Below are positions 56,172 through 64,000 of a stretch of DNA of 64,000 nucleotides, in pieces (position 1 is the stretch's first letter; every line of letters starts with the position of its first letter). This DNA is from Polynucleobacter sp. MWH-CaK5 (lineage in GTDB: Bacteria; Pseudomonadota; Gammaproteobacteria; Burkholderiales; Burkholderiaceae). The notes beneath the pieces were generated by a model. The model worked only from the letters and a program-made list of their open reading frames with translations. It did no database searches and had not been told where the DNA came from. The DNA is taken from positions 1,101,433 through 1,165,432 of the forward strand of contig NZ_CP061299.1 of NCBI RefSeq assembly GCF_018687615.1. Reading direction: 5' to 3'. The position numbers were made by a program, and so were the translations under genes.

Positions 56172-57011
56172 TTATTGAAACTCCAACCAAACAGGTTGTA
56201 ATTGTGATGGCAGATCTGGCAAGGTGCCCAAATCTACATGGCTCTCAGTGGGACTATGAAAATCAGACCCTCTGGAAGCCAAAAAACCATGCTGTAGTGC
56301 TACTTTAGCAAATGTTTTGTACTCGTCCTTGGTATGGCTGCCGGTGACCACTTCAATACCCCGGCCACCCAGATCCTTGAATTCTGCATAAAGCTCGCTT
56401 AACTGCAGGCTGGTGTAGTTGTAGCGCCCTGGATGGGCTATCACAGCAATGCCGCCCGCTTGGGTGATCCAAGTGACAGCATCCGTTAAATTGGCCCATT
56501 CATGGCCCACATACCCAGGTTTACCTTCTATTAAATAATTGGCAAATACTTCATTGGTGTCTTTACAAACACCAGAATCGACCAAGAATCGTGCGAAATG
56601 CGTTCTGGAAATCAGTTCAGGGTTGCCCACAAATTGCAAAGCACCCTCGTAGGCATTTTTAATGCCGATTTGGTCGAGTTGCGCAGAAATCGCTTTGGCT
56701 CGATTGGAGCGACCATTTCTGGTCTGATACAGACCTTCAATCAAAGCGGCGTTGGTGTAGTCAATCCCTAAACCAACAATGTGAACTGTTTGAGAAGACC
56801 AGGTCACTGAAATTTCAACACCAGAGATGTACTTCATGCCCAGATCTTCAGCGGCCTTTTTGGCGCGCTCCTGACCACCTACTTCATCGTGATCGGTCAA
56901 AGACCATACCTGCACACCATTGGCATGAGCACGACAAGCCAGAGCTTCCGGGGTCAAAGTCCCATCAGAAACAACGGAGTGGCAATGCAAATCGGCATTG
57001 AGTGTGTGCAT
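56172..57011 (-). CDS. PHP-domain phosphoesterase (3',5'-nucleoside bisphosphate phosphatase type)
   Basis: A 279-aa PHP superfamily metal-dependent phosphatase (YciV/RnaseAM-like). Metal-ligand motifs appear in order: ADLHCHSVVSDGTLTPEAL, WSLTDHDEVGG, GVEIS, VIAHPGRY and ASRGSDFHSP. E. coli RnaseAM acts on pAp and short RNA 5' ends. In gene order it usually sits near trpS or yciO, as here; the trpS gene follows by 7 nt. Confidence 0.9.
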   Translation of the reverse strand: MHTLNADLHCHSVVSDGTLTPEALACRAHANGVQVWSLTDHDEVGGQERAKKAAEDLGMKYISGVEISVTWSSQTVHIVGLGIDYTNAALIEGLYQTRNGRSNRAKAISAQLDQIGIKNAYEGALQFVGNPELISRTHFARFLVDSGVCKDTNEVFANYLIEGKPGYVGHEWANLTDAVTWITQAGGIAVIAHPGRYNYTSLQLSELYAEFKDLGGRGIEVVTGSHTKDEYKTFAKVALQHGFLASRGSDFHSPTESHVDLGTLPDLPSQLQPVWLEFQ

Positions 57012-57073
57012 ATCCCTATTTTACTTGCCTATTGGCTGTAATGCTTTGAGATTAAAGATCAACTAAGTCAGAC

Positions 57074-58174
57074 CTAAGTCAGGCTGGTATCAACGATGCG
57101 CCTAGGCGCCTCAAGGTATTCCTTGGATTGCATCTCAACAATTCGTGAAACAGTTCTATGGAATTCTCCAGCCATTTGGCCTTCGGTGTAGAGTAATTCC
57201 GGAGCGACCTCAGCAGAAATGATGAGCTTGACCTTGTGGTCATAAAAGACATCGATCAACCAGGTAAAGCGTCTGGCCTCACTGGACATTCTGGGGGGCA
57301 TGTGTGGCACATCCGATAAAAGCACCGTGTGAAAAAGATTTGAAATCTCTAAATAATCATTTTGTGACCTTGGGCCACCACACAAAGTTTTAAAGTTAAA
57401 CCAAGCAACGCCACCAGCTCGTCGGACTGCGTTGATTTCTCTTGATTCAATGAACAAAGTGGCATTTTCTTCGTCATGCGCCTCAGCAATTTTATTGAAA
57501 ACACCATCCATGATTTTGGCTGTTTCAGGGCCCAAAGGCGTGTAGTAGGCTTGGACCTGCTCCATGGCTTTTCGGCGGTAGTCAACTCCCGCATCGACAT
57601 TGATGATGTCCAACTTTTCTTGAAGCAAAGCAATCGCAGGTAAAAGGCGTTCGCGTTGCAAGCCATCTGGGTAAAGTAAATCTGGACGGTAGTTGGAGGT
57701 CATGATGAATTGCACTCGATTCTTAAATAAAGAATCGAGTAGCTTGTACAAAATCATCGCATCAGCCACATCGCTGATGTGAAATTCATCAAAACAAATT
57801 AATCGATATTTCTTTGCAATTTTTTTACCCAGAGCATCCAAAGGGTCTGCTTGACCTCTGAGATCTTGAAGTTCTCGATGAACCTCACGCATGAACTCAT
57901 GAAAATGTAAGCGGGTGAGTTTTTCTAATGGGCAAACTTCATAAAAACAATCCATCAGAAATGACTTACCTCGACCAACACCACCCCACAGATAAACACC
58001 TTTTGGCAAATCCGGAAAGCGCACCAATTTAGCAATGGGGCCACCTCTTACATCCTTATAGGCTTGCCATTCATCCTGACTGATTTGCAAGCGATCAATC
58101 GCAGCCTGTTGAGCTGGATCGCTACCGTAACCGCGTTTAATCAGTTCTTGTTGGTAAAAATCAATGACTTTCAT
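57074..58174 (-). CDS. zapE: Cell division ATPase ZapE (AFG1-like)
   Basis: A 366-aa P-loop ATPase that associates with the division ring in E. coli. It shows KGVYLWGGVGRGKSFLMDCFYE (Walker A in GGVGRGKS), FHEFMREVHREL, LICFDEFHISDVADAMILYKL (in part; Walker B) and FIMTSNYRPDLLYPDGLQRE. The start is ATG 58174 (MKVIDFYQQEL). It is downstream of lpd by 89 nt, the usual suc-zapE order in Burkholderiaceae. Confidence 0.93.
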   Translation of the reverse strand: MKVIDFYQQELIKRGYGSDPAQQAAIDRLQISQDEWQAYKDVRGGPIAKLVRFPDLPKGVYLWGGVGRGKSFLMDCFYEVCPLEKLTRLHFHEFMREVHRELQDLRGQADPLDALGKKIAKKYRLICFDEFHISDVADAMILYKLLDSLFKNRVQFIMTSNYRPDLLYPDGLQRERLLPAIALLQEKLDIINVDAGVDYRRKAMEQVQAYYTPLGPETAKIMDGVFNKIAEAHDEENATLFIESREINAVRRAGGVAWFNFKTLCGGPRSQNDYLEISNLFHTVLLSDVPHMPPRMSSEARRFTWLIDVFYDHKVKLIISAEVAPELLYTEGQMAGEFHRTVSRIVEMQSKEYLEAPRRIVDTSLT

Positions 58175-58263
58175 TGGTCCATTTTTAAAAGAATTTGGGG
58201 ATCGCAAAACTTCTGTTTATCGACCCCCAATTTGTCACTCTTGAAAAAGCAACATCACACGCA

Positions 58264-59700
58264 TTACATGTTCAATGCACGTTTGTCAGTTGCCAAAGCG
58301 GCTTCTCTCACAACTTCTGACAAGCTTGGGTGTGGATGACAAACACGGCCGATGTCTTCAGCGGCTGCTTTGAATTCCATCGCCACAGCGGCTTCAGCGA
58401 TCAAGTCTGAGGCTGCTGAACCAACGATGTGAACACCAAGGATCTCATCAGTCTGAGCATCAGCCAATACTTTCACGAAACCATCAGCAGAGCCCATACC
58501 CAAGGCACGACCGTTGGCCGCAAACGGGAACTGACCTGGCTTATAAGCACGGCCTTCGGCTTTTAATTGCTGTTCAGTTTTACCAACCCAAGCAATCTCA
58601 GGAGATGTGTAGATCACCCAAGGAATGCAGTTGTAATCAATGTGTGGTTTTTGACCAGCGATCACTTCAGCCACCAAGACACCTTCGTCTTCAGCTTTGT
58701 GTGCCAACATCGGACCACGTACCACGTCACCCACAGCGTATACGCCAGGAGCTGAAGTGGCACATGTGTGGTTGTCGATTGGAATGAAACCACGCTCATC
58801 CACTTTTAAGCCGATGGCTTCTAAGTTCAAACCTTCAGTGTTTGGTACACGACCCACTGACACGATCAAACGATCACATTCTAATTTTTGAGCTGCACCA
58901 GTGCTGTCTGTGTAAGCCACTGACACACCTTTTTTAGATGCTTTCACTTCACCAATCTTCACGCCCAAATTGATGTTCAAGCCTTGCTTGGTGAATAGTT
59001 TGTGAGCTTCTTTGGCAACGCCTTCATCACAAGCACCCAAGAAGCTTGGTAAAGCTTCAAGGATTGTGACTTCAGCACCTAAACGACGCCAAACAGAACC
59101 CAACTCAAGACCAATCACGCCAGCACCAATCACGCCTAATTTCTTAGGAGTGGCGCCAAACTTGAGTGCGCCTTCGTTATCGCAAATCAATTCGTTATCA
59201 ACAGGCATACCTGGCAAATGACGGGCTTTAGAACCTGTAGCGATGATGACGTTTTTAGCAGTTACTGTGCCAGCGTCTTTACCGTCCACCTTGATCTGGT
59301 AACCATCAGCGCCCTTGCCTGCAAATGAAGCATGGCCTCTTAACAAAGTGATTTTGTTTTTGCGGAACAAGAACTGAATGCCACCTGTCATCTTGCCAAC
59401 GATGTCGTCTTTGCGAGCAATCATCTTCTTCACATCGATGCTGGCATCTTTAACACTGATACCGTGATCACCAATGTGATGAGCGATGTTCTCAAATTCT
59501 TCAGAGCTGGCCAACAATGCTTTTGATGGAATACAACCAACGTTCAAGCAAGTACCGCCCAAACGCGGCTCACCTTTTGGATCGTCATATGGATTGCTTT
59601 CGGCACACGCTACTTTGAAACCCAATTGAGCGGCACGAATCGCAGCGATGTAACCACCAGGGCCACCACCAATGACAACTACGTCAAAATTTTGACTCAT
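58264..59700 (-). CDS. lpdA: Dihydrolipoyl dehydrogenase (E3)
   Basis: A 478-aa flavoprotein that reoxidises dihydrolipoamide in the 2-oxoglutarate dehydrogenase complex. It shows VVVIGGGPGGYIAAIRAAQLG for FAD binding, the redox disulfide GGTCLNVGCIPSKALL, LGVIGAGVIGLELGSVWRRLG for NAD, and the active-site HPHPSLSEVV near the C-terminus. It is the third gene of the suc operon, 63 nt after sucB. Confidence 0.96.
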   Translation of the reverse strand: MSQNFDVVVIGGGPGGYIAAIRAAQLGFKVACAESNPYDDPKGEPRLGGTCLNVGCIPSKALLASSEEFENIAHHIGDHGISVKDASIDVKKMIARKDDIVGKMTGGIQFLFRKNKITLLRGHASFAGKGADGYQIKVDGKDAGTVTAKNVIIATGSKARHLPGMPVDNELICDNEGALKFGATPKKLGVIGAGVIGLELGSVWRRLGAEVTILEALPSFLGACDEGVAKEAHKLFTKQGLNINLGVKIGEVKASKKGVSVAYTDSTGAAQKLECDRLIVSVGRVPNTEGLNLEAIGLKVDERGFIPIDNHTCATSAPGVYAVGDVVRGPMLAHKAEDEGVLVAEVIAGQKPHIDYNCIPWVIYTSPEIAWVGKTEQQLKAEGRAYKPGQFPFAANGRALGMGSADGFVKVLADAQTDEILGVHIVGSAASDLIAEAAVAMEFKAAAEDIGRVCHPHPSLSEVVREAALATDKRALNM

Positions 59701-59763
59701 AATTTTTTCCTATTTCTCTTTGTCTTTGACTGTATGGATTTAAGGCTTAAATTAATTATTTAA

Positions 59764-60978
59764 TTAAAGGTCTAACAAAAGACGTGCTGGATCTTCCAAC
59801 GCTTCTTTCATTGCAACCAAACCTAATACAGCTTCACGACCGTCAATGATGCGGTGGTCGTAAGACATCGCCAAATAGTTGATTGGACGCACCACCACTT
59901 GACCATTTTCAACAACAGCGCGGTCTTTAGTAGCGTGGATACCCAAAATAGCTGACTGCGGTGGGTTGATGATCGGTGTAGACAACATTGAACCGAAGAT
60001 ACCGCCGTTAGAGATTGAGAAAGTACCGCCCGACAAGTCATCAAGTGTTAATTTGCCATCGCGTGCTTTAACGCCAAATTCAGCAATTTTCTTTTCAATA
60101 TCAGCCAAGCTCATTTGATCAGCATCGCGCAGAATAGGTACCACTAGACCACGTGGTGAACCAACGGCGATACCAATGTCAAAGTAACCGTGATAAACGA
60201 TGTCGTTACCATCCACTGAGGCATTGAGAATCGGATACTTCTTCAAAGCATGCACTGCAGCTTTAACGAAGAAAGACATGAAACCTAACTTAACGCCATG
60301 CTCTTTTTCAAACTGGTCTTTGTATTTACCGCGCATGCCCATCACTGGAGCCATGTTCACTTCGTTGAACGTGGTCAAAATGGCATTGGTTTGCTGAGAT
60401 TGCAATAAACGCTCAGCAATACGAGCACGCAAACGGCTCATTGGTACGCGCTCTTCTGGGCGATTACCGATATTCACTTGCGGTGCTGCTGGTGCAGCAG
60501 CTGCTTTAGCAACTGGAGCTGTGCCAGACAATGTTGCAAGAACATCACCTTTGGTCACACGACCATCTTTACCTGAACCACCCACTTGAGCAGCCGATAG
60601 ATTGTTTTCTGCCATCAACTTAGCAGCTGAAGGCATTGCTTTAGCACTGGCTGATGCAGCGGCTGCTGGCGCAGCAGCAGGAGCTGCGGCAGGAGCAGCA
60701 GCAGGAGCGGCCGCTGCTGGTGCAGCAGCAGCTTTAGCAGCGCTGTCAATTTTTGCAATCACTTGGTCAGAAACCACTGTGCCGCCGTCACCCACCACGA
60801 TTTCAGCCAATACACCAGCTGAAGGCGCTGGTACTTCAAGCACCACTTTGTCGGTTTCGATTTCGATCAAGATTTCATCTTGAGCAACCGCTTCACCGGC
60901 TTTTTTCTTCCAAGTCAACATTGTTGCTTCTGCAACTGATTCTGATAATTGTGGAACTTTGACGTCTACGATAGCCAT
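59764..60978 (-). CDS. sucB: 2-oxoglutarate dehydrogenase E2, dihydrolipoyl succinyltransferase
   Basis: A 404-aa E2 core. The single lipoyl domain (1-80) has the lipoylated Lys in IEIETDKVVLEVPAP. An Ala/Pro hinge of about 30 residues is followed by the peripheral-subunit-binding domain (PSAAKLMAENNL, GKDGRVTKGDVL). The catalytic domain (about 175-404) includes MSYDHRIIDGREAVLGLV, with the catalytic His. It lies between sucA and lpd in the operon. Confidence 0.96.
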   Translation of the reverse strand: MAIVDVKVPQLSESVAEATMLTWKKKAGEAVAQDEILIEIETDKVVLEVPAPSAGVLAEIVVGDGGTVVSDQVIAKIDSAAKAAAAPAAAAPAAAPAAAPAAAPAAAASASAKAMPSAAKLMAENNLSAAQVGGSGKDGRVTKGDVLATLSGTAPVAKAAAAPAAPQVNIGNRPEERVPMSRLRARIAERLLQSQQTNAILTTFNEVNMAPVMGMRGKYKDQFEKEHGVKLGFMSFFVKAAVHALKKYPILNASVDGNDIVYHGYFDIGIAVGSPRGLVVPILRDADQMSLADIEKKIAEFGVKARDGKLTLDDLSGGTFSISNGGIFGSMLSTPIINPPQSAILGIHATKDRAVVENGQVVVRPINYLAMSYDHRIIDGREAVLGLVAMKEALEDPARLLLDL

Positions 60979-61028
60979 GTTCTTTTTCCCTTATTTTCTA
61001 TAGAGTATTTGTTAGTGTTATTAACTGA

Positions 61029-63893
61029 TTATTTGGTGAGTACAAAACCTTTGAGTTTGGCAAACGCGCCTTCAACCAAAGATTTTTGTTGATCTTGGTG
61101 CAAGTGAGCGTAACCACAAGCCGGAGAGGCTGAAGCTGGGCGACCTGAGTAACCCAATTTTTGACCCTCTGTCATGTTCTCGTGAATGTTGTGTTGAATG
61201 AAGAACCATGCGCCCTGATTTTGTGGCTCGTCCTGACACCAAACAATTTCTGTGGCTTTTGGATATTTCTTCATTTCTGCAGCAAATGCTTTGTGTGGGA
61301 ACGGGTACAACTGTTCAACACGAATTAATGCCACATCATTTTGTTTCTTGGCTTCACGAGCTTTTACCAAGTCGTAATAAACCTTACCTGAGCAAGCAAC
61401 CACACGGGTTACTTTCTTAGCATCAATGCTGTCATCCAATTCACCGATCACTGTTTTGAATTCGCCTTTGGTGAATTCTGAAACTGGTGATGTGGCATCT
61501 TTATTTCTCAACAAAGATTTTGGAGTCATGATGATCAACGGCTTACGGAACTGACGGATCATCTGACGACGCAACAAATGGAAAATTTGTGAGGCAGTGG
61601 TTGGCTGAACAACTTGCATGTTCATGTCAGCACACAATTGCATGAAGCGCTCAGGACGTGCTGATGAGTGCTCAGGACCCTGACCTTCATAGCCGTGAGG
61701 CAACATGAGCACTAGACCATTCGCACGACCCCACTTCACTTCGCCAGAGGCGATGAACTGGTCGATCACCACTTGCGCACCGTTCACGAAGTCACCGAAC
61801 TGGGCTTCCCAAATAGTCAAAGTGTTTGGTTCAGCAGCGGCGTAACCATATTCAAAACCAAGAACTGCTTCTTCTGAAAGGATCGAGTCGATCACTGTGA
61901 AATGAGCTTGACCGTCTGCAACGTTTTCTAGAGGAACGTATGTACCAATGTCCCACTTTTCGCGATTTTGATCATGGATCACTGCGTGACGGTGTGTGAA
62001 TGTGCCACGACCTGAGTCTTCACCTGATAAACGAATCGGGTAACCGCTCGCCACCAATGAAGCAAACGCCATGTGCTCACCCATACCCCAGTCAACGTTG
62101 ACTTCACCACGGCCCATGGCCGCACGATTGTTCAATACGTTTTCAACGAGATTGTGTGGCTTAAAGCCTTCTGGCACTTTTGTAATACGTTCTGCCAAGC
62201 GCTTCCACTCAGCCAAAGGAATCGCTGTATCCGCTGAGTCAGTCCATTTCTTATTCAAGAATGGAGACCAATCAACGGCATGCTTACCTTTGAAATTAGA
62301 GATCACTGGATCAACAGTGTGCTTACCGGCGTCCATCGCAGAGCGGTAGGCTTTGACCATTTCATCACCGCCACCTGCTTGCAATACGCCTTGAGCTTCA
62401 AGCTTGTCGGCGTATAACTTGCGAGTACCAGGATGTTGTGCAATCTTTTTGTACATCAAAGGCTGAGTCAAGGCTGGAGTGTCTTGCTCGTTGTGACCTA
62501 ATTTACGGAAACAGATAATGTCGATCGCCACGTCTTTCTTGAAAGTGTTGCGATATTCAACAGCCAACTGAGTAGCGAACACCACTGCTTCAGGATCATC
62601 ACCGTTCACATGCAACACAGGTGCCTCGATTGTTTTGAGGATGTCTGTACAGTAAAGAGTCGAACGCAAGTCACGTGGGTCTGATGTCGTGAAACCAATT
62701 TGGTTATTGATCACGATGTGAATCGTGCCACCAGTGTAGTAACCACGAACCTCAGCCATCGCCAATGTTTCTTGAACCACACCTTGACCAGCAATCGCTG
62801 CATCACCGTGAACCAAGATTGGCATCACTTGATCACCTGTTGTGTCGCCACGACGGTCCATACGCGCACGCACTGAACCTTCAACCACTGGGTTCACGAT
62901 CTCTAGGTGAGATGGGTTGAACGCCAATGACAAATGCACAGGACCGCCAGGAGTTGTCACATCGCTTGAGAAACCTTGGTGATACTTAACGTCACCAGCA
63001 GGTAAATCTTCTGGGGCTGTGTGATCGAATTCAGCGAACAAGTCTTTAGGCATCTTACCTAATGTGTTCACCAACACGTTCAAACGACCACGGTGAGCCA
63101 TACCAATCACGATCTCTTGAACGCCAGCCAGACCCGCTACTTTAAGCACTTCATCCATCGAAGCAATGAAACTTTCACCACCTTCTAATGAGAAACGCTT
63201 TTGACCCACATACTTGGTGTGCAAGTAACGCTCTAAGCCTTCAGCAGCTGTTAAGCGCTCAAGAACTTGTTTTTTCTTTTCTGGTGAGAAGCTTGGAGTT
63301 GATCTCGCAGCTTCTAATTTTTCTTGCCACCAACGCTTGATCTTTTGATCAGTGATGTACATGAACTCAGCACCGATGGTGCCTGAGTATGTTTGGCGCA
63401 AGTTTTGCAACAACTCACGCAAAGTCATGTTGTCTTTGCCAAAGAATGTGTTGCTGGTATTGAATACGATATCCATGTCGGCATCACCCAAACCGTAGAA
63501 GGCAGGATCAAGCTCTGGAATATTTGGGCGCTCAGTGCGCTTGAGTGGGTCTAAATCGGCCCAACGGTTACCAACGTTTCGGTGAGCAGCAATGAGCTGT
63601 TGTACAGCAACGCGTTTGCGACCTAGTTCTGAATCGGCAGAGTCATTGATAACACGGATTGGACCTTGCTTGGCACGCTCAGCAAAAGCGTTGACCACTG
63701 GGGCATGAGGTACATCGTGTTTGGTTGAACCATCAACAGCTGGCACTAATTGAACATTGTCAAAATATTCACGCCAATAGTCTGAGACAGAAGCTGGGTT
63801 TTGAAGATAGGCTTCGTAGAGTTCTTCTACGTAGGGCGCGTTACCGCCAAAGAGATAAGAACTACCTCTGTAGGACTGCATCATATTGCTCAC
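61029..63893 (-). CDS. sucA: 2-oxoglutarate dehydrogenase E1
   Basis: A 954-aa thiamine-diphosphate enzyme that decarboxylates 2-oxoglutarate in the TCA cycle. The N-terminal E2-binding segment reads SSYLFGGNAPYVEELYEAY. Further marks are VIGMAHRGRLNVLVNTLGKMP (in part), IVINNQIGFTTSDP, and FSGEDSGRGTFTHRHAV-type LSGEDSGRGTFTHRHAV. The C-terminal VEQLYPFPHKAF follows. Length is normal. It is the first gene of sucA-sucB-lpd; AAAGGTGAGC precedes the ATG. Confidence 0.97.
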   Translation of the reverse strand: MSNMMQSYRGSSYLFGGNAPYVEELYEAYLQNPASVSDYWREYFDNVQLVPAVDGSTKHDVPHAPVVNAFAERAKQGPIRVINDSADSELGRKRVAVQQLIAAHRNVGNRWADLDPLKRTERPNIPELDPAFYGLGDADMDIVFNTSNTFFGKDNMTLRELLQNLRQTYSGTIGAEFMYITDQKIKRWWQEKLEAARSTPSFSPEKKKQVLERLTAAEGLERYLHTKYVGQKRFSLEGGESFIASMDEVLKVAGLAGVQEIVIGMAHRGRLNVLVNTLGKMPKDLFAEFDHTAPEDLPAGDVKYHQGFSSDVTTPGGPVHLSLAFNPSHLEIVNPVVEGSVRARMDRRGDTTGDQVMPILVHGDAAIAGQGVVQETLAMAEVRGYYTGGTIHIVINNQIGFTTSDPRDLRSTLYCTDILKTIEAPVLHVNGDDPEAVVFATQLAVEYRNTFKKDVAIDIICFRKLGHNEQDTPALTQPLMYKKIAQHPGTRKLYADKLEAQGVLQAGGGDEMVKAYRSAMDAGKHTVDPVISNFKGKHAVDWSPFLNKKWTDSADTAIPLAEWKRLAERITKVPEGFKPHNLVENVLNNRAAMGRGEVNVDWGMGEHMAFASLVASGYPIRLSGEDSGRGTFTHRHAVIHDQNREKWDIGTYVPLENVADGQAHFTVIDSILSEEAVLGFEYGYAAAEPNTLTIWEAQFGDFVNGAQVVIDQFIASGEVKWGRANGLVLMLPHGYEGQGPEHSSARPERFMQLCADMNMQVVQPTTASQIFHLLRRQMIRQFRKPLIIMTPKSLLRNKDATSPVSEFTKGEFKTVIGELDDSIDAKKVTRVVACSGKVYYDLVKAREAKKQNDVALIRVEQLYPFPHKAFAAEMKKYPKATEIVWCQDEPQNQGAWFFIQHNIHENMTEGQKLGYSGRPASASPACGYAHLHQDQQKSLVEGAFAKLKGFVLTK

Positions 63894-64000
63894 CTTTCAT
63901 CGGGTATCCCGAGTTTGTAGTGGGTTATAACCTTCCGCGACACGGCTTGACCGGTTAGCGGATTGCGTACAAGTTGTAACTACCACGGAAAAATTCCGTA

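Noticed and set aside
1..64000. Mobile elements, prophage, CRISPR arrays or a recent foreign island
   Set aside because: No transposase, integrase, phage structural gene, regularly spaced repeat or obvious shift in codon use or base composition was seen; gene order looks like conserved chromosome.

Overview
The window looks like chromosomal core DNA of a free-living betaproteobacterium in Burkholderiaceae, most probably Polynucleobacter or a close relative. This rests on AT-leaning base composition, very short intergenic gaps with overlapping start/stop codons, and familiar betaproteobacterial gene orders: lysC-tRNA-Ser-tilS-accA-cysS, suhB/trmJ-cysE-mutS, bamC-dapA-trpS and sucA-sucB-lpd-zapE. 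Genus is an inference from content and order; no rRNA is present. I see no insertion sequence, prophage, integrase or CRISPR array.

Layout. 0-8 kb: fatty-acid/lysine catabolism (3-hydroxyacyl-CoA dehydrogenase, glutaryl-CoA dehydrogenase), RarA, and a flavocytochrome c-like pair (FccB flavoprotein, FccA-like cytochrome) beside a TlpA thioredoxin. 8-13 kb: a cold-shock gene with a long leader, a split two-gene chromate transporter, a RodZ-like protein, an orphan FixJ-type response regulator and an orphan Bug-type binding protein. 13-17 kb: a hydroxyacid dehydrogenase, two small zinc/cysteine proteins, an SOS-controlled 40-residue membrane peptide, and a three-gene envelope locus ending in an acyltransferase. 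17-24 kb: the MsrPQ methionine sulfoxide repair pair with an FGE-fold companion, small stress-type proteins and two potassium channels. 24-26.5 kb: a four-gene run with PCD, DUF2878, DUF3833 and a chalcone-isomerase-like protein. 26.7-34.1 kb: Fur plus a complete heme uptake locus (receptor, HmuS, HmuT, HmuU, HmuV, TonB) with a Fur box and a repeated untranslated element. 34-38.5 kb: TerC under a yybP-ykoY manganese riboswitch, a zinc-ribbon protein, tRNA-Ser, lysC and an orphan HigA-type antitoxin. 38.4-64 kb: housekeeping genes for translation, lipid synthesis, DNA repair, cysteine/lysine synthesis, envelope assembly and the 2-oxoglutarate dehydrogenase complex.

The most interesting signal is at 14.86-15.07 kb on the minus strand. 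A near-perfect LexA box (TACTGTATAAATATACAGTA) overlaps the -10 of a promoter with a perfect TTGACA -35 and an AT-rich upstream tract. It drives a 40-codon reading frame with a strong Shine-Dalgarno that encodes a single hydrophobic segment. This resembles SOS-induced membrane peptides such as TisB in logic, not in sequence.

Other points worth following are: an element shared by the hmuR leader and the hmuR-hmuS gap; an FGE-fold protein lacking the catalytic cysteines in the msrPQ operon; an antitoxin without a toxin next to a perfect operator palindrome; and a terminator-like hairpin directly in front of lysC.
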